Origin: Bacteroidales bacterium
Lineage (GTDB): Bacteria > Bacteroidota > Bacteroidia > Bacteroidales > WCHB1-69
NCBI GenBank assembly: GCA_017616775.1
Contig: JAFZXM010000053.1
Coordinates: forward strand, 1 to 60,011
DNA length: 60,011 nt
Direction: 5' to 3'
Part shown: piece by piece, positions 1 through 7,821 of the stretch
Numbering within the stretch: the stretch's first letter is position 1
How the letters are laid out: each line of letters opens with the position of its first letter
Notes under the pieces: generated by a model
Databases searched by the model: none
Told to the model about the DNA's origin: nothing
The model's input: only the letters and a program-made list of their open reading frames with translations
Position numbers and translations under genes: made by a program

Positions 1-2
1 CA

Positions 3-713
3 ATGAGTCAAATAAACGGAACAAACGAAACAAGTAAAAAAGTATTGGATATAGCAGCTTCATCCAATACCATACCATTTGATCAAATGATAGGAGCCCC
101 ATTGATTGCTTGTGTAAACGCTCAAAGTATGGCATCTATGGAAACTTTGAAATTTGTAAAAGAAGCCGGTTTTAAAAAGAGTGAAAAAGAAGGAGCTGAA
201 TATGAAGTAGTCAATGTAAGTTTCTCTTATAAGAATGGTAATGATATGTTTTCGTTGTCCGTTCCTCTTTTGACTATTATTCCGGTGCCTTATTTGCAGA
301 TAGATACTGTAAAGATAAATTTCAGTGCAGATATGTATACAACTGAAAATAATGAAGTGGTAGCAAAATTTGCCACCACGGATTTGTCTGCGGAGAAAAA
401 ACAAACTTCAAAATACAATGTTCAAAATCAATTGAATATTGAAATAAAGGCATCAAGTGGTTCTATGCCGTCGGGTATGGCAAAAATGTTGGATATTTTC
501 AATAATTGTATAGAAGTAAGTCAGGAGAAGATTGAAAAAAACAGTTTAGAAATAGCTGCTGAACATATGACAGAAGTTGAACCAATTATTGAAGAAAATT
601 CTTCAACTGCCGAAAATGAAGAGAATGCTGCCGGAGACAAGTCTGACATTGATTCCCAACAAACCTCCGGTTCAACACAAAAAACATCCACAAAAAAATC
701 AAACAAGAAATAG
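3..713 (+). CDS. DUF2589 domain protein, copy 1
   Basis: A 236-residue protein of the DUF2589 family, function unknown. The N-terminal half holds the family hallmarks: IPFDQMIGAPLIACVNAQ near residue 25, followed by a helical stretch and a beta-rich part with VPLLTIIPVPYLQID near residue 92. The C-terminal 50 residues are acidic and Ser/Thr-rich and end in a Lys/Thr/Ser tail, so they are probably disordered. No signal peptide or membrane segment is seen. The ATG lies two bases inside the window, so any upstream operon partner is out of view. The next gene, 17 bases downstream, is a paralog of the same domain, which suggests the two act together. Family assignment is from recognised motifs; function is not known. 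Confidence 0.8.
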   Translation: MSQINGTNETSKKVLDIAASSNTIPFDQMIGAPLIACVNAQSMASMETLKFVKEAGFKKSEKEGAEYEVVNVSFSYKNGNDMFSLSVPLLTIIPVPYLQIDTVKINFSADMYTTENNEVVAKFATTDLSAEKKQTSKYNVQNQLNIEIKASSGSMPSGMAKMLDIFNNCIEVSQEKIEKNSLEIAAEHMTEVEPIIEENSSTAENEENAAGDKSDIDSQQTSGSTQKTSTKKSNKK

Positions 714-730
714 TTGATAATTAAGTGGCA

Positions 731-1396
731 ATGGATAATGAAAAAACGAATGTGATTAGTGGCAGTGGTCGTTCAAAAGCATTGCCACTAAATTCCTTAA
801 TAGGAAAACCTTTGTCAGCCTGTTTGTCAGCGCAACACATGGCAGACGAGGCTGCCTTTAGTTTCATTAAACATACCGCCTTTCATCATTCACATGAGTA
901 TAAGGAATTGTTGTATATTGCCATGCTGAGTTTTTCTTATACAGACAAGCAGGTGAAATATGAGATAAAAGTACCTTTGTTAACATTAATACCATTGCCG
1001 TATTTGCAAGTGGATAATGTTGATTTTTCGTTTATAGCCAACATACAAAAAAATGATGAAGGAAAAATTATTGCCACATACGGAAATAAAACAGGCAACG
1101 GTTGGGGCTATAGTTCCAAAACAAGATATGCCGGACAAATGTCTTTTAAGGTAAAAGTAAACAGGCGGGGCATAACAAGTGCTTGGGCCGATTTGATGGA
1201 GAAAACAGCCAACAGTATAGCCAAAGTTCCTTATGATGCTAGTAGGTTTACACCCATAACCAAAGAGGAAAAACAAGCCGTAGGGGGCTTGATAACACTT
1301 TTAAAAGACAATACCGTAGGAGGCTTGATAACGCGCTTACGGGACAATGCCATAGGGGAGGTGTTAACGATTTTAAAAAACAATGCCAAAGAGTAA
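731..1396 (+). CDS. DUF2589 domain protein, copy 2, with C-terminal repeats
   Basis: Second DUF2589 paralog, 221 residues from the ATG at 731; an in-frame GTG at 725 is possible but less likely. It keeps the LPLNSLIGKPLSACLSAQ segment and the VPLLTLIPLPYLQVD motif of the first copy, but the two differ over much of their length, so this is an old duplication. The last ~37 residues are three consecutive copies of a 12-residue unit (VGGLITLLKDNT, VGGLITRLRDNA, IGEVLTILKNNA), predicted amphipathic helices. The first copy lacks this tail and has an acidic one instead. Function unknown; probably co-transcribed with both neighbours. Confidence 0.78.
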   Translation: MDNEKTNVISGSGRSKALPLNSLIGKPLSACLSAQHMADEAAFSFIKHTAFHHSHEYKELLYIAMLSFSYTDKQVKYEIKVPLLTLIPLPYLQVDNVDFSFIANIQKNDEGKIIATYGNKTGNGWGYSSKTRYAGQMSFKVKVNRRGITSAWADLMEKTANSIAKVPYDASRFTPITKEEKQAVGGLITLLKDNTVGGLITRLRDNAIGEVLTILKNNAKE

Positions 1397-1439
1397 ACAA
1401 TAGTATTATTCATCAATAAAAACTGAATTTCCATATCTA

Positions 1440-3587
1440 ATGTGGACTCTTCCGAATAACAATGCAAAAAGCAAAAAGATAATCATAACAGCAGACAAAT
1501 GTGTTGTTAAGCCGGTCAACATTGCAGAATTGATGGCATTTTGTCAGAAAAATAATGTTGATGTGGTCCGCTCTGATAAAAATGTGGGTTTGTATGCCGG
1601 CAAAGAGTTGGTGGCTGTGGCATCTGTTGAAGAAAATACCAATCCGTATAAACAACTGCGATATTGCCAAAAGGATAACTGTCAAATTAACGGCATAGAA
1701 ACGAAAATTGCACAGTATATAACAACAATTAATTATGAAAAAGCCGGCAAAGTATTGGAAGAGCTGCTGTTGTCAAGCGGATATACTTATGTGGCTATAA
1801 AATCTTTGTGTGACAATAGACAAATGTCGTATCGGTTGGATAAAGGAAATATTGAACTATTTCATGCTGATAAAGCTATATCCGGTAATCAATTGCAATA
1901 TAATATCAGGGCGACACAGTGTCAAAAGGAAAATGTTGATTTTTTGCCGTTTACTACGTCGCAAATTTTGAATGAACCCTCTGTGATTTCAGCAGTGATT
2001 GCTCAAAAAACAGCGGTAAAAAACGAAATAGTGCCCGATGAAGAAAAAGAGATAAAAATCAAAGAAATCCCTTTGGTGACAAAAGTGTATTTTCAGGAAA
2101 AAGTTACGGAAAATTCTGTCCGTCAGTTAGATGTAGAAACTATTGAGCCGTCGGAAATCAAGCCCGTTAAGGATTTGGGCGTACCGCATGAGCCTTCAAT
2201 GGAAAATAACAAAATCAAAGACGTAAAAGCAGTTGAAAAAGTGGAAGCCAAGTCGGTAAAAGAATGGCATATACCGCAAGAGGCTTCAAGGGAAAACAGC
2301 ATAGTCAAAGAGGATACATTTGCCCGCCGGCAGCATGCGTCAGATATAAAAGTCGTGGAGAAGGTGCAAGAAATAAAAGAGGTGGAATTTCCTTCTGTAA
2401 AAGAAATTGTTGAAGATGGAACAAGCTATCAGCCGAAAGTACAAAAGGTGCAGGAAGTTGAGACCGAACCGCAATTGTTCTCACTTCCTCAAAAACCGGT
2501 TTTACAGCAATTAGATGTAAAAGATTGCACTCTTCAGTCAATAAGTTCTATAGATGGCACCGAATTTTTGAGAAAATATTGCGCAGAAAATGTGTCTTCC
2601 ACGGCAACAGAATATTATGGAATTTTTTTTCAGGAAGAATTGGTGGCAGTGAATGCCATTGCAAACAGGAAAGGAAATGGCGAGTCATTGAAATATTGTG
2701 AAAAAACCAATTTCAAAATAACCAACGGGGAAGCGGTATTGCATCGTTGGATATTGCAAGTGAATTTCGCCAATGCGAACAGAATGTTGGAAAAACAGCT
2801 GGCATTGAAAGGTTATACCTGTTCACTTATAAAAGGTACAGACGGCAAAACATGTGTGTCGTTTCGTTTAAATAAATATAAAATCGAGCTTTTTCACAGG
2901 AATGCAGATGTGCCTAATAATTATATCGACTATATAACCCGTTTGGAAATCTGCGAAAAGGAATCGGTGAAAATGCTGGTGTTTACAACGAGTCAGATAA
3001 TCGGAAAAACGGCAGCTGTCATGAATGTTATCCATATAAATGCGAACACACGTTTTTTGATGACAGTCAATAAACAAGAGTGTATTTTTAAACATATAAA
3101 TACTGTTGTGGCTAATAATTTTTTGGCAAAGAACAGCCTTTTTGACAGAATATTGATGATGGATGCTGACAATTACGGCGTATATTACAACAATCAATTA
3201 TTGGGAGTGGCTTCTTTTGTGCGAGGAAACAACGGCAACTATTTGATGGCAAGATATTGCAGCAAGGCAGGGTGGGATATCAGGTATCTTATGTCCGAAT
3301 TGATATATCAGTTTTTAAGGAGTCAGTCGTCCTCTAAATTGTTTGTATATAATAGTTTGCAAACAGATGATCACGAATTGTACCTGAATTTGGGTTTTAA
3401 ACTTGTCAATATCGAGAACAGAACCAAATGTATCCCTATCAGCACGGATGTTTTCGATCCTTTGAATGTATTGGCGATAACGGATATTATCAGAGTTCCG
3501 TTTGTTCCCTACGATGTGTATGGAGTGGAATTATATTCTGTCAATTATCTTTCTTTTCTCAAAAAACAGAATGAACATGCATCATGA
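1440..3587 (+). CDS. Three-module protein of unknown function (GNAT-like modules?)
   Basis: A 715-residue protein built from three diverged copies of one module. Module A spans about residues 25-185 and module B about 360-540; both carry an unmistakable shared series (LxYC.K.N..I.. , SYRL/SFRL-(D/N)K..IELFH, and a final TTSQI). Module C is about 545-715. A Lys/Glu/Val-rich linker of ~170 residues with imperfect internal repeats separates A and B. Module C has GVYYNNQLLGVASF, then RYCSKAGWDI and YLNLGFKL, a pattern reminiscent of GNAT-fold domains in phage homing-endonuclease-like proteins; that is an inference from pattern memory only. No signal peptide or transmembrane segment. It follows the DUF2589 pair by 43 bases and is likely in the same operon. 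No function can be assigned. Confidence 0.6.
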   Translation: MWTLPNNNAKSKKIIITADKCVVKPVNIAELMAFCQKNNVDVVRSDKNVGLYAGKELVAVASVEENTNPYKQLRYCQKDNCQINGIETKIAQYITTINYEKAGKVLEELLLSSGYTYVAIKSLCDNRQMSYRLDKGNIELFHADKAISGNQLQYNIRATQCQKENVDFLPFTTSQILNEPSVISAVIAQKTAVKNEIVPDEEKEIKIKEIPLVTKVYFQEKVTENSVRQLDVETIEPSEIKPVKDLGVPHEPSMENNKIKDVKAVEKVEAKSVKEWHIPQEASRENSIVKEDTFARRQHASDIKVVEKVQEIKEVEFPSVKEIVEDGTSYQPKVQKVQEVETEPQLFSLPQKPVLQQLDVKDCTLQSISSIDGTEFLRKYCAENVSSTATEYYGIFFQEELVAVNAIANRKGNGESLKYCEKTNFKITNGEAVLHRWILQVNFANANRMLEKQLALKGYTCSLIKGTDGKTCVSFRLNKYKIELFHRNADVPNNYIDYITRLEICEKESVKMLVFTTSQIIGKTAAVMNVIHINANTRFLMTVNKQECIFKHINTVVANNFLAKNSLFDRILMMDADNYGVYYNNQLLGVASFVRGNNGNYLMARYCSKAGWDIRYLMSELIYQFLRSQSSSKLFVYNSLQTDDHELYLNLGFKLVNIENRTKCIPISTDVFDPLNVLAITDIIRVPFVPYDVYGVELYSVNYLSFLKKQNEHAS

Positions 3588-3765
3588 TTTTGGCAAAAAA
3601 ACGTACAGGCTGTTTTGCTAAAAGATAAAATCAGACTTTTGCCTGTTTTATTTATCATTTTTGATTGGAATTTTATCCCGTGTTTGTGATTGGTGTTATT
3701 TTTAAGGGTGTAATTTCCGGCACAATGATTATATGCGTACATTCCTTGACACACTTTTGTGGATA

Positions 3766-3783
3766 ATGCCGTTGTATCGGCAT
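3766..3783. terminator. Possible hairpin between convergent genes
   Basis: ATGCCG and CGGCAT arms around a 6-base loop, lying between two convergent genes. The T-tract is poor on both sides, so termination here is only a suggestion. Confidence 0.25.
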
Positions 3784-3785
3784 TG

Positions 3786-4505
3786 TTATTGTTTTCCCAA
3801 TACAAATACGGCAGGCCGTTTGTGAAGATAGGATAAGTCTGCCTTTCTCCATTGAGCTATGCTCATGGAGCGTATGTCCATAGTCGGTAAGGTGATATCA
3901 CAGGCAATGCATAAAATACGGTCTGCACTGCATGTGTGGATAAGTGCTTCAGCTATTGCAATGTTGCGATAGGGCGTTTCTATAAATATTTGTGTCTGTC
4001 CGTATTTTTGCACCAAGCCTTCCAAGTGTTTGATTTTGTTAATCAGCAAGGTCTTGTCGGTGGGCAGGTATCCGTTAAAGGCGAAATTTTGTCCGCAACA
4101 TCCCGATGCCATTAGCGCCATTAAAAGGGAAGAAGGACCCACCAAGGGTACTATGGTAATACCGTGTTTTTGTGCAGCCATTACCAATGTGTTTCCCGGA
4201 TCGGCCACGCATGGCAATCCGGCTTCAGACATCAATCCTACATGCTTTCCTTGCAATAGCAGGTCAATAACGGGGGCTGTGTTAAAAAGCGGCGAGGTGT
4301 GCTCATTGAGTTCCCAAAACATACAGTCGTCAATGGGAAAGGTGGGAATGGCTTTTCGTAAAAAACGGCGGGCGGTGCGTATTTGCTCCACTACAAAATA
4401 GCGTAAGGTTTCCGTTATCTGTATGTTGTAGGAAGGAATGATTTCCGTTAAACTATTGTCACCCAAAGGGGTGGGTAAAAGGTATAGGCGCCCCGGTGAT
4501 TGCAT
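3786..4505 (-). CDS. RsmI-like SAM-dependent methyltransferase (tetrapyrrole methylase fold)
   Basis: A 239-residue member of the tetrapyrrole-methylase superfamily, closest to the RsmI/YraL group that 2'-O-methylates C1402 of 16S rRNA. It starts with LYLLPTPLGDN (the family's LYVVATPIGN equivalent) and carries GLMSEAGLPCVADPG near residue 92 and PLVGPSSLLMALMASG near 120, which form the SAM pocket. It is shorter than E. coli RsmI (about 286 aa) and lacks the C-terminal domain, as is common for a second Bacteroidota paralog, so the exact rRNA target is uncertain. It begins 3 bases after the sufC stop codon and is almost certainly translated from the same mRNA. Confidence 0.8.
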   Translation of the reverse strand: MQSPGRLYLLPTPLGDNSLTEIIPSYNIQITETLRYFVVEQIRTARRFLRKAIPTFPIDDCMFWELNEHTSPLFNTAPVIDLLLQGKHVGLMSEAGLPCVADPGNTLVMAAQKHGITIVPLVGPSSLLMALMASGCCGQNFAFNGYLPTDKTLLINKIKHLEGLVQKYGQTQIFIETPYRNIAIAEALIHTCSADRILCIACDITLPTMDIRSMSIAQWRKADLSYLHKRPAVFVLGKQ

Positions 4506-4508
4506 GAT

Positions 4509-5261
4509 TTATCTGTTTTTCAGCCAATCGTAACCTTCTTTTTCCAATTTGAGAGCCAAATTTTTGTCTCCCGTCATTGCAATTTTACCTTCGTAGAGTA
4601 TATGCACAAAATCGGGAACGATATAATCTAATAATCGTTGATAGTGGGTAATGACTATGGTGGAGTTTTGCGGTGTTTTGAGTTGATTTACTCCTCCTGC
4701 AACCACTTTTAACGCGTCAATATCCAATCCGGAATCGGTTTCATCCAAAATGGCTAAATCAGGCTCCAGCATGGCCATTTGGAATATCTCATTCCGTTTC
4801 TTTTCACCGCCGGAAAACCCTTCATTTACAGAACGGTTGGAAAGTTTGGCGGTGAGTTCCACCACTTTCTTTTTTTCTTCCATCTTGGCTAAAAATTCAG
4901 GAGCGGTAAGGGGAGGCAAACCTTTATATTGTCGAATTTCATTCAATGCTGTTTTCATGAAATTGGTCATACTTACCCCTTTTATCTCTACCGGATATTG
5001 AAACCCGAGAAAAATACCTTCCCTTGCTCTGTCTTCTATGGACATGGAAAGCAGATTTTTACCCTTATATATGATTTCTCCTTGCGTAACACGATAGGTG
5101 TCTTTGCCTGCTATAACAGAAGCCAAGGTGCTTTTGCCGTTGCCGTTGGGACCCATCAAAGCATGAACCTCTCCTTGGCGAACAGTCAAATTAACGCCTT
5201 TAAGAATTTCTTTATCCTCTACGGAAACATGTAAATTTTTGATTTCAAGTAATGTATCCAT
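4509..5261 (-). CDS. sufC: Fe-S cluster assembly ATPase SufC
   Basis: ABC-type ATPase of the SUF iron-sulfur cluster assembly machinery, 250 residues from the ATG at 5261. The open frame runs further upstream, but that extension has no similarity and crosses the promoter, so MDTLLEIKNLHV is taken as the N-terminus. Walker A is GPNGNGKST (residues 37-45), the SufC signature is EGFSGGEKKR, and Walker B is LAILDETDSGLD. SufC normally works as a complex with SufB and SufD; neither gene lies in this window. Here it is the first gene of a two-gene unit with an RsmI-like methyltransferase. Confidence 0.95.
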   Translation of the reverse strand: MDTLLEIKNLHVSVEDKEILKGVNLTVRQGEVHALMGPNGNGKSTLASVIAGKDTYRVTQGEIIYKGKNLLSMSIEDRAREGIFLGFQYPVEIKGVSMTNFMKTALNEIRQYKGLPPLTAPEFLAKMEEKKKVVELTAKLSNRSVNEGFSGGEKKRNEIFQMAMLEPDLAILDETDSGLDIDALKVVAGGVNQLKTPQNSTIVITHYQRLLDYIVPDFVHILYEGKIAMTGDKNLALKLEKEGYDWLKNR

Positions 5262-5297
5262 TTGCTTTTGAAAAAAATATACAATATTAATAATTTG

Positions 5298-5305
5298 CAA
5301 AAATA
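5298..5305 (-). promoter_or_regulatory. Bacteroidota -7 element for sufC
   Basis: TATTTTTG on the minus strand, 37 bases upstream of the sufC ATG, fits the TAnnTTTG element of the primary Bacteroidota sigma factor. No clear -33 TTG is seen. Confidence 0.45.
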
Positions 5306-5452
5306 CACAAAAACATAATGCGACAGTCATTAATGAAAAAATATAATATTGTGGGGAAGTGTTGTTTTGTGAAATTACGGGGTCAGAAACATTGACAACC
5401 GCTGGTGAATTGCGTGGAATGTCAAAATTATGGAAGAAGGAAAAAATAATGT

Positions 5453-5460
5453 TATCTTTG
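5453..5460 (+). promoter_or_regulatory. Bacteroidota -7 element for the GNAT-like gene
   Basis: TATCTTTG ending 20 bases before the ATG at 5481. Because transcription would begin around 5467, it argues for that ATG rather than the in-frame codon at 5430. Confidence 0.5.
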
Positions 5461-5480
5461 CAGCATGTAAGAATACGGAG

Positions 5481-6149
5481 ATGCAGATAGAAAATTATCA
5501 ATTATATAAACATGCGTGGATAAGCACGTCGGATCCCAGCTTGGAACAGCGGTTGTTGCCGGCAGATTGTCATCAATTATTACAACGCGGAGGGTGGCTG
5601 GTGCGTAATGTATATAATTTTGATAGCAAAGAGCCTACAGATTTTTGGTATGTTATTAAAGATAAATTCGGAGGAATAGAAGAAATTCCTTCCAAATATC
5701 GCAACAACGTACGCAAAGCATTGTCGTATTATAATATCAGGCGGTGCAGTAAAGAATATCTTGTTCAAAATGCATATAAGGTATATGTTGCCGCCGCGGA
5801 AAGTTATAAAATAAAAACCAAGATAATGACGCTCTCTCAATTTCAAGCCGTTTTGCAGCATCAGGGGCCTCAATGGCAATATTGGATGGCAGAAGACAGT
5901 CAAACGCATCAAATAGCGGCTTTCAGTATGAATAAAGTGAATGATGTGAGCTGTAATTATAGCGTACTCAAAGCGATACCGTCACACATGAAAGAGCATA
6001 GTGTATATTACGGTTTGATATTTGAAATGAACAGGTATTATTTGCAGGAATGCGGATTGCAATATGTTAACGATGGAGCCCGTTCTGTCAGCAATCATTC
6101 CGATATACAGGGGTTTTTGATGAGCAAATTCCGGTTTCGCAAGGCCTAA
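5481..6149 (+). CDS. GNAT/FemAB-like acyltransferase-fold protein, C-terminally truncated
   Basis: A 222-residue cytoplasmic protein with the look of a GNAT or FemAB-type acyltransferase: IPSKYRNNVRKALSYY near residue 75, an ion of alternating beta strands around AAFSMNKVNDVSCNYSVL near 155, and the pattern VYYGLIFEMNRYYLQECGLQYVNDGARS near 185. No substrate can be named. The frame ends at a TAA directly after FRFRKA. The same frame then continues open for 58 more codons with residues that look like a normal continuation of the protein (see next feature), so this copy is probably shortened by a nonsense mutation. The start was chosen from the promoter position. Confidence 0.6.
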   Translation: MQIENYQLYKHAWISTSDPSLEQRLLPADCHQLLQRGGWLVRNVYNFDSKEPTDFWYVIKDKFGGIEEIPSKYRNNVRKALSYYNIRRCSKEYLVQNAYKVYVAAAESYKIKTKIMTLSQFQAVLQHQGPQWQYWMAEDSQTHQIAAFSMNKVNDVSCNYSVLKAIPSHMKEHSVYYGLIFEMNRYYLQECGLQYVNDGARSVSNHSDIQGFLMSKFRFRKA

Positions 6150-6326
6150 TGTAATATATGCATTACGTATCAGCCATGGCTGAAATATGTGGTCAGGATA
6201 TTGTTTCCTTTTAGAAAATATGTGATGCACAAAGGATTGCGGGCGCTGTTGAATATGGAAAGCATGCAGAGAAATACCAAGCATGAGCAGAGTAAGAGCG
6301 ATGCAATAAAGGAAAATGGAATTTGA
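6150..6326 (+). pseudogene. In-frame C-terminal continuation beyond a TAA stop
   Basis: Directly after the TAA at 6147-6149 the same frame reads on for 58 codons to TGA at 6324-6326. The sequence includes ITYQPWLKYVVRILFPFRKY followed by a basic, polar tail. This aromatic and basic pattern resembles the C-terminal end of related Bacteroidota GNAT-like proteins (from memory, not a search). A single TAT-to-TAA change at codon 223 would explain it. Confidence 0.5.
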
Positions 6327-6382
6327 TGACATATTTTAGACAGATATTTTCCGAAAGCTAAGGTCCGATAAAATAAAAATGT

Positions 6383-6390
6383 TATTTTTG
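6383..6390 (+). promoter_or_regulatory. Bacteroidota -7 element
   Basis: TATTTTTG, 23 bases upstream of the ATG at 6414. It fits TAnnTTTG. Confidence 0.5.
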
Positions 6391-6413
6391 CAACAAAATA
6401 CAGATATTGATTG

Positions 6414-7157
6414 ATGGAACCAAATAAGCGGTCAAAAGTAAATGCTTTAGGTATTAAGCCGTTTAAAGTAACGGAATTGCAAGGCGATGATATTCTGTGG
6501 AAGCAGAGTCCGTTTGCATTGCTTGTCCGTACCGATTTGCCGTCAATAGATTTTTTTAACCAGTTGGGAATACACACTCAATGTTTGTTTTCCATATACG
6601 ATGCCTTGTTTCAAACGGAAACGGTTTTTAATGCATACAAAACCTTTGTGTATTGGCCGGCGAATATGGTGTACCATGATAAGCCGGCTGTGATAGTGTG
6701 CAAGGCCAATCATAATGTTAATCAGGATGTATTGTTGGGGAATACAGGGCAAGCTCAATTCCATATTCCCAAGCCTAAAAAAAACAATATGCTCAAAGGG
6801 CAGATAATGGCCAATCAAACGACTATGGATTTCGGGGACGATGATATTGTTGAAGAGGAAATAGTGGTTCCTGAAGAAGATTTCCAATTGCGTCCGTGGC
6901 ATGAGTTCACTAAAAAAATGGAAATGCATTCAACCAATGTAATGGGCGTGATTAATTATGTGTTTTATTGTGATATAGGTATATATAAATGTATGGAGAA
7001 GTTTTTCTTGAGTTTTGCGAAAATGGATTTTTTAAAATATCAGGTGTTACATTTGCCTTCTTTAGAGCAAGGACGTCAATTTTATATCGATTGGCAAGCC
7101 ATGACATATGAAATTATCCAGCATAAGATAAAAAATATGCCCCGTTATAACCGATGA
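6414..7157 (+). CDS. Hypothetical protein
   Basis: A 247-residue protein that I do not recognise. The ATG at 6414 is preferred over a TTG one codon earlier. There is no signal peptide or membrane segment. The middle (residues ~115-160) contains a short basic patch and then a strongly acidic stretch (DFGDDDIVEEEIVVPEED), likely a flexible linker between an N-terminal alpha/beta part and a C-terminal helical part rich in Phe, Tyr and Met. It has its own promoter element and stands alone before the sigma-54-like site that opens the next unit. Confidence 0.65.
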   Translation: MEPNKRSKVNALGIKPFKVTELQGDDILWKQSPFALLVRTDLPSIDFFNQLGIHTQCLFSIYDALFQTETVFNAYKTFVYWPANMVYHDKPAVIVCKANHNVNQDVLLGNTGQAQFHIPKPKKNNMLKGQIMANQTTMDFGDDDIVEEEIVVPEEDFQLRPWHEFTKKMEMHSTNVMGVINYVFYCDIGIYKCMEKFFLSFAKMDFLKYQVLHLPSLEQGRQFYIDWQAMTYEIIQHKIKNMPRYNR

Positions 7158-7218
7158 AACATAGAATAGAATAATTTAATAAGGAAAGAAAAAATATTTT
7201 TTTGTTTATTTTGGCGTG

Positions 7219-7235
7219 TTGGCACTGAATTTGCC
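7219..7235 (+). promoter_or_regulatory. Sigma-54-type -24/-12 promoter
   Basis: TTGGCAC-TGAAT-TTGCC matches the RpoN consensus YTGGCACGrnnnTTGCW at 15 of 17 positions, with the essential GG and GC dinucleotides at the proper 10-base spacing. Predicted transcription start near 7247, about 14 bases before the ATG at 7261. No TAnnTTTG element is found in this gap, unlike most other intergenic regions here. Confidence 0.55.
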
Positions 7236-7260
7236 GTAAAAATATAAAAATAAAGATAAG

Positions 7261-7806
7261 ATGTACGTTTACAAGTTTAGATTAACCTTTGACGAAGTAG
7301 AGGATTTTGTCCGCGATTATGAAATATTGTCCAATCAAACATTTTTGGATTTTCACAATATCATTGTTAAATCCATTAATTTGGATAATAAAGAATTGGC
7401 GTCTTTTTATATTGCAGACCATCGTTGGGAAAAGCATAAGGAAATTACCTTGTTGGATATGACGGATGAAGAGGTGCAGGCGGATATGCCCAAATCGGTG
7501 ATGGCAGATGCCGTATTGAGTGATTTTATTGATGATCCTCATCAAAAAATGATATATGAATATGATTTTTTGAATTTAAAAACATTTTATATTGAATTGC
7601 TCAAAACAGCCAAAGTGGATGATGTGGCTTCCTCTGCATCAAAATATCCTGTATGTACACATAGCAAAGGAGAAATTCCCAAGTCGTTCAAAGAGCTTTC
7701 ACCCGATGAATTGTTGACAGACTCTTTTGATGATGATGTCTTCACCGATGACGACGGTTATAATCCGGAAGATTTGGAAGACTTTCATGATGATTTTGAG
7801 ATTTAA
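7261..7806 (+). CDS. Plasmid pRiA4b ORF-3-like protein
   Basis: A 181-residue protein of the pRiA4b ORF-3 / IS1096 TnpR-like family (PF07929), a small fold of unknown role that in Bacteroidota is often a chromosomal gene next to miaA. The family is seen in YKFRLTFDEVEDFVRDYEI at the N-terminus, ASFYIADHRWEKHKEITLLDM near residue 48 and MIYEYDFLNLKTFYIELL near 97. The C-terminal 40 residues are almost all Asp, Glu and Phe/Tyr (DDDVFTDDDGYNPEDLEDF). Despite the family name there is no sign of a mobile element here. It lies 15 bases before miaA and is likely co-transcribed with it. Confidence 0.75.
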   Translation: MYVYKFRLTFDEVEDFVRDYEILSNQTFLDFHNIIVKSINLDNKELASFYIADHRWEKHKEITLLDMTDEEVQADMPKSVMADAVLSDFIDDPHQKMIYEYDFLNLKTFYIELLKTAKVDDVASSASKYPVCTHSKGEIPKSFKELSPDELLTDSFDDDVFTDDDGYNPEDLEDFHDDFEI

Positions 7807-7821
7807 TCTGCTTGTATAGTC

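Noticed and set aside
4509..5501. Long SufC form beginning at 5501
   Set aside because: The extra 80 residues have no similarity to SufC and cross the divergent promoter region.
5982..6332. Minus-strand open frame beginning with a hydrophobic, signal-like segment
   Set aside because: It overlaps the end of the GNAT-like gene, has no promoter or family motif, and the plus-strand reading of the same bases looks much more like real protein.
7261..7806. Insertion sequence, because of the IS1096/pRiA4b family name
   Set aside because: No transposase, inverted repeats or target duplication; the family is commonly chromosomal beside miaA.
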